NCBI RefSeq assembly: GCF_003346775.1
Contig: NZ_CP031219.1
Span: forward strand, 124,001-188,000
Length of the DNA stretch: 64,000 nt
Source: Malaciobacter mytili LMG 24559
GTDB lineage: Bacteria > Campylobacterota > Campylobacteria > Campylobacterales > Arcobacteraceae
Direction of reading: 5' to 3'
Numbering within the stretch: position 1 is the first letter of the stretch; every line of letters starts with the position of its first letter. This document shows positions 60,492-64,000 of this stretch, piece after piece. The position numbers and the translations under genes were made by a program. A model generated the notes under the pieces. It was not told the origin of the DNA and ran no database searches. It worked only from the letters and a program-made list of their open reading frames with translations.

Positions 60492-62005
60492 TTTTTTTCC
60501 TTGTCTTCTTTTATCCAGTCAATTTGATTATGAAAAATACCTATAAAAGTAGGTTCAATATTTTTTATATTTTTATTTACAACGGTTATAGAATTTGGTA
60601 TAAATAAGAATAAATATGGCAAATCATTACTTATAATTGTAAAAATATTTTTATAAATTTCTGCTAATTTTTCTCTATTAACTGTAGTTGAACCAAGTTC
60701 TATTAATTTATCTAGTTGTTTATTTTTATAACCTACAAGATTAAATCTTCCAATTTTTGTTGAGTCACTATGCCAAAGAGGGTAAGCATCTGGCGTTAAA
60801 GCAAGAGACCAACCAAGTAATACAGTTTCAAATTTCCTTGGATGAACAACAGTATTTAAAAAAGCTTGCCATTCCATAACTCTTATTTTTACTTCTACTC
60901 CAATTTGTTTTAATTGATGTTGTAAAATTTGAGCTGCATTAACTCTTATTTCATTTCCTGTATTTGTAACAAGTTCAAAGCTTAAAGGATTTTTTTCATT
61001 ATATCCTGCTTCTTTTAAAAGCTGTTTTGCTTTTTTTATATCTTGAACTATAGGTTTAACTTTTTCATTATAAGCAAAAGTTCCAGGTAAAAATGGCCCA
61101 TTGGCAACTTTTGCATGTCCAAAATATAAAATATCAACTAACTCTTGTCTATTTATTGCTAAAGATAAGGCTTGCCTTACTTTTTTATCTTGAAATTTTT
61201 TATTATTTAAATTAAATCCCAAATAAGCATAAGAAAAACTTGTTGTTTCAATTATTTGGTAATTTTCATAAAATTCATTATTTAATTGTCTATCAACTTG
61301 AATAGGTGTAAGAGAAGCTATATCTAGTTTATTTTGTTTTAACATTAAAAAAGAAGTTGTTGGGTCTGGATAAAATTTATAATGAATTTTATCAATTTTA
61401 GGTTTACCTTTAAAATAGTTTTTATTGGCAGTTAAAATAATATCTGAGGCATTTTTAAAAGAGTTTAAAATATAAGGACCTGTTCCTATAGGATTTTTAT
61501 TAAATTTACTTGTCATTAAATCTTTATCATCTTTTAAAATATGATAAGGAAGTAAACCAATTAGCCAAATTTCTAAAGCTTTAAAATAAGGTTTTTTATA
61601 AATAATTTCAATAGTAAATTTATCTAAAGCCTTTACACTTTCAACTTCTTTATAATTTGAAGCAATTGAAGTAAAAACTTTTGGATTTAAAATCGTTTCA
61701 TAAGTAAAAAGTACATCTTGTGAAGTAACTTGTACCCCATCATGCCAAAATACATCTTCTCTTAGTTTAATAATAAGTTTTGTTTCATTTTCAAAATAAT
61801 ATGATTTTGCAATATCTGTTGTAATATTTGCATCTTTATCATATTTTAATAGACCATTAAAAAGCCATTGAGAGATTTCACTACTTGCCGTATCATTAGA
61901 TAAGATAGGATTTATTCTACTAGGGCTTGAAGTAATTGAAAGATTTAATGTACTTGCAAATAAAAAATTAAAAAATAAAGCTATTAATAGTATATGTTTT
62001 TTCAT
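60488..62005 (-). CDS. ABC transporter periplasmic peptide-binding protein (SBP family 5)
   Basis: 505 residues. Signal peptide 1-17 (HILLIALFFNFLFA). The SBP_bac_5 fold runs to the C-terminus: SSEISQWLFNGLLKYDKDANI, FHDGVQVTSQDVLFTYETIL-like WHDGVQVTSQDVLFTYE, and KVRQALSLAINRQELVD. Family members carry peptides, nickel or other ligands; no permease or ATPase genes are adjacent, so the substrate is unknown. Terminator of rpsI lies upstream. Confidence 0.92.
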   Translation of the reverse strand: MKKHILLIALFFNFLFASTLNLSITSSPSRINPILSNDTASSEISQWLFNGLLKYDKDANITTDIAKSYYFENETKLIIKLREDVFWHDGVQVTSQDVLFTYETILNPKVFTSIASNYKEVESVKALDKFTIEIIYKKPYFKALEIWLIGLLPYHILKDDKDLMTSKFNKNPIGTGPYILNSFKNASDIILTANKNYFKGKPKIDKIHYKFYPDPTTSFLMLKQNKLDIASLTPIQVDRQLNNEFYENYQIIETTSFSYAYLGFNLNNKKFQDKKVRQALSLAINRQELVDILYFGHAKVANGPFLPGTFAYNEKVKPIVQDIKKAKQLLKEAGYNEKNPLSFELVTNTGNEIRVNAAQILQHQLKQIGVEVKIRVMEWQAFLNTVVHPRKFETVLLGWSLALTPDAYPLWHSDSTKIGRFNLVGYKNKQLDKLIELGSTTVNREKLAEIYKNIFTIISNDLPYLFLFIPNSITVVNKNIKNIEPTFIGIFHNQIDWIKEDKEKN

Positions 62006-62040
62006 AAGATATTTTAGTATTTTTTTTTAAAAAAGTGCAT

Positions 62041-62070
62041 AAAAAAAGGAAGCAAAATTTTGCTTCCTTT
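62041..62070 (-). terminator. Intrinsic terminator after rpsI
   Basis: On the minus strand AAAGGAAGCA, an AAATTT loop, and TGCTTCCTTT form a perfect stem followed by a run of seven T. It ends the rplM-rpsI transcript. Confidence 0.88.
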
Positions 62071-62098
62071 GTAAAAAAATAGTATTGATAAAAAAATA

Positions 62099-62488
62099 TT
62101 ATCTTTTTGAGAACTGCGTAGATTTTCTCGCTTTTTTCTTTCCGTATTTTTTTCTTTCAACAGATCTTGCATCTCTTGTTAATAATCCATAAGGTTTTAA
62201 GATTGTTCTAAATTGCTCATCATAAGCAACTAATGCTCTTGAAATACCATGTCTTACAGCATCAGCTTGTGCAGAGTATCCTCCACCTAAAGTTTTAACA
62301 ATTACATTTACAGAAGTTTCTTGTTTTGCTACTTCTAATGGTTGCATAACTCTTTTTTTGATTGATTCTAATCCACCTAACCATGCATCTAAAGATTGAC
62401 CATTAATTGTAAGTTGACCATTACCATTTTCTAGCCATACTTTTGCGATAGCTGTTTTTCTTCTACCTGTTGCGTAAACTTTTGCCAT
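62099..62488 (-). CDS. rpsI: 30S ribosomal protein S9
   Basis: 129 residues. [19 protein letters not shown] and the basic end [29 protein letters not shown] are hallmarks; the final KR reaches the P-site tRNA. Five bases after rplM, the conserved pair. Confidence 0.98.
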   Translation of the reverse strand: MAKVYATGRRKTAIAKVWLENGNGQLTINGQSLDAWLGGLESIKKRVMQPLEVAKQETSVNVIVKTLGGGYSAQADAVRHGISRALVAYDEQFRTILKPYGLLTRDARSVERKKYGKKKARKSTQFSKR

Positions 62489-62493
62489 TAGTC

Positions 62494-62913
62494 TTATCCT
62501 TTAATTTGCGCAGTATGAGGATGCTCAGAACCTGCATATACTTTTAATTTTTTTAACATTGTTTTACCAAGAGTAGTTTTAGGTAACATACCTCTTGTTG
62601 CTAATTTATATAATTTTTCTGGATTTTTTTCAAACATTTCAGACATTTTGTGAGTTTTAGTACTTCCAAAATAACCTGAGTGTGTAAAGTAGTTTTTAGT
62701 CTCTAATTTAGTTCCAGAAAATTTAGCTTTAGATGCATTGATAATTACAACATAATCTCCACAATCTACGTGAGGAGTATAAGAAGGTTTATGTTTACCT
62801 CTTAAGATAGTAGCAACTTCAGTAATAATTCTACCAAATACTTTATCAGTTGCATCTACTACTACCCAATCTCTCTCGATTTCGTTAGCTTTTGCCATTT
62901 GAGTAAATTTCAT
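62494..62913 (-). CDS. rplM: 50S ribosomal protein L13
   Basis: 139 residues. [41 protein letters not shown] and [19 protein letters not shown] are diagnostic. First gene of rplM-rpsI, with a 75-base gap to the kinase gene. ATG start; a second ATG at residue 6 (MAKANE) is an alternative with no better ribosome binding site. Confidence 0.98.
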   Translation of the reverse strand: MKFTQMAKANEIERDWVVVDATDKVFGRIITEVATILRGKHKPSYTPHVDCGDYVVIINASKAKFSGTKLETKNYFTHSGYFGSTKTHKMSEMFEKNPEKLYKLATRGMLPKTTLGKTMLKKLKVYAGSEHPHTAQIKG

Positions 62914-62988
62914 TTATTTCTCCGATTTGATTAATGAGGTGGAATAATATACTAATAAAACTTAATAAATACTTAATTTAAGTATATT

Positions 62989-64000
62989 TTAATATTTTAT
63001 TATAAATTCAGAGCCTTTATGAATTTCACTTTTAATTTCAAGCTTAAAATTATGTAGTGATAAAATAGAATGAACAATAAAAAGTCCTAATCCTAAAGAG
63101 TTATTCCAACCGTTTTTTGATACTCTATAAAACTTTTTATTAATCTTATTTAACTCTTTTTCTTCTATTCCAATACCTTTATCAATTATACTTATTGACT
63201 CTTGTGTTAAAATAACTTTAACATTATCTTCTGAATACTTTAAGGCATTTTCTATTAGATTTCCTATTGCTATTTCCATTAAGGTTTCATCTGCTTTTAT
63301 TTTTATATCATTACCTTCAATAGTTACTTCATGATCTTTATATTTATCTTTTAAATCAGAAACTACTCTTTCACAAATTTTTTTTATTGAACAAGTTGTA
63401 AATAAAGTTTGTTGTTTTCCCTCTTCAAGTTTTAATGATAGTCTTAATTTATCAATAATTTGAGACATTTTTTCACCATTTGAACGAATTTTATTTAAAA
63501 ACTTCTCTCTCATACTATTTGGCAAATCTGTATCATTTAATAAAGTCTCACTATATCCTGAAATAATAGCAATAGGATTTTTAAATTCATGGGAGATAGC
63601 TGAAATAATCTCATCTTTTTGTCTATTTGCTAGTTTTAATTTTGCAGTTTGTTTTGCTTTTTGTTTCTCTTTTTTTGCTAATTTTAAAGCAACCTTATTT
63701 AAGAATCTAGTTATTTTATTAAACTCTAAAGTATAATTTGAAGTGATTTCATAGCTTGGTTTTTTATCACTTAATTCAATTAAAAATTTTAAAATATTAT
63801 CTGTTTCAGATTTAATTTTTATACTAATAAAATAAGTTATCATAAATGCAATAATTAAAAATATAGTAATAATTCCTATAATATGAAAAGATAACCTAAT
63901 AAAATTTTCTTGAATTTTATCAGTATAATCAGCAAGTCTTATATAATAAGTCTCTTCATTTATTTTAATTTTTTTAGCAACATATAAAAGTTCTTTATTT
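62989..64000 (-). CDS. Sensor histidine kinase, N-terminus beyond the window
   Basis: At least 337 residues; the frame continues upstream of the first ATG at 63843 to the right edge without a stop. The extra part reads KELLYVAKKIKINEETYYI, then a membrane helix (HIIGIITIFLIIAF), so a periplasmic sensor precedes. The phospho-acceptor His is in SHEFKNPIAIISG (classical HisKA type, unlike the IAHQWRQPL kinases of this window), and ATPase boxes NLIENALKY, IIDKGIGI and LGLGLFIVHSIL follow. No regulator is visible downstream. Confidence 0.9.
   Translation of the reverse strand, partial: NKELLYVAKKIKINEETYYIRLADYTDKIQENFIRLSFHIIGIITIFLIIAFMITYFISIKIKSETDNILKFLIELSDKKPSYEITSNYTLEFNKITRFLNKVALKLAKKEKQKAKQTAKLKLANRQKDEIISAISHEFKNPIAIISGYSETLLNDTDLPNSMREKFLNKIRSNGEKMSQIIDKLRLSLKLEEGKQQTLFTTCSIKKICERVVSDLKDKYKDHEVTIEGNDIKIKADETLMEIAIGNLIENALKYSEDNVKVILTQESISIIDKGIGIEEKELNKINKKFYRVSKNGWNNSLGLGLFIVHSILSLHNFKLEIKSEIHKGSEFIIKY

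Overview
The window is a strongly AT-rich chromosomal segment of a Campylobacterota member, most likely of the Arcobacter group (Arcobacteraceae). This rests on the rRNA operon, the order ispDF / HP1021-type orphan regulator / pgpA, the four-subunit porCDAB oxidoreductase, a free-standing HisZ, the bifunctional IspDF and HisIE enzymes, and at least five histidine kinases sharing the H-box IAHQW(R/K)QPL. No species was assigned and no database was searched.

Layout. 1-450: C-terminal tail of a gene cut by the window edge, a non-coding or decayed stretch, and a tRNA-3'-end-like sequence that may mark an island border. 450-6042: membrane protein, CBS-pair protein, periplasmic-sensor diguanylate cyclase, PhnA and a CHASE4 histidine kinase. 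6258-8289: a structured RNA candidate followed by a small operon-like cluster (cysteine-patterned exported mini-protein, two paralogous small proteins, SnoaL-like protein, 2OG-Fe(II) hydroxylase). 8295-10015: divergent thioredoxin reductase and 2-Cys peroxiredoxin. 10039-17402: a signalling block with two divergent dCache kinases, a GP88-like protein, a frameshifted receiver-type regulator and a triple-PAS kinase. 17415-27755: housekeeping metabolism (purT, dapF, coaE, purM, an aminotransferase, hisZ, purA, carA) with a LysE-type exporter and a histone-H1-like lysine-rich mini-protein. 27914-31278: pgpA, an HP1021-type atypical regulator, ispDF and an HDOD protein, with an unusual inverted repeat over the ispDF start. 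31456-42211: thiC, mrp, MazG-like protein, a 32-residue membrane peptide, hisIE, an exported protein, SPFH protein, ilvE, a methyltransferase and metH.

42302-47838: complete rRNA operon with a consensus promoter, in the order 16S, tRNA-Ile(GAT), tRNA-Ala(TGC), 23S, 5S, terminator. 47839-48632 is almost 800 bases without a gene, holding several strong palindromes and a 148-base inverted-repeat element. 48633-64000: small membrane protein, MnmC-like methyltransferase, luxS, a tripartite tricarboxylate transporter with its own two-component system, porCDAB, HAD phosphatase, peptide-binding protein, rpsI, rplM and a histidine kinase running off the right edge.

Most of the window is ordinary chromosomal core. 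The unusual parts are the 6.2-8.3 kb small-protein cluster with its RNA, the orphan-kinase block with its broken regulator, the competing-hairpin or operator arrangement before ispDF, and the palindromic gene-free region after the rRNA operon. No CRISPR array, insertion sequence or recognisable prophage is present.
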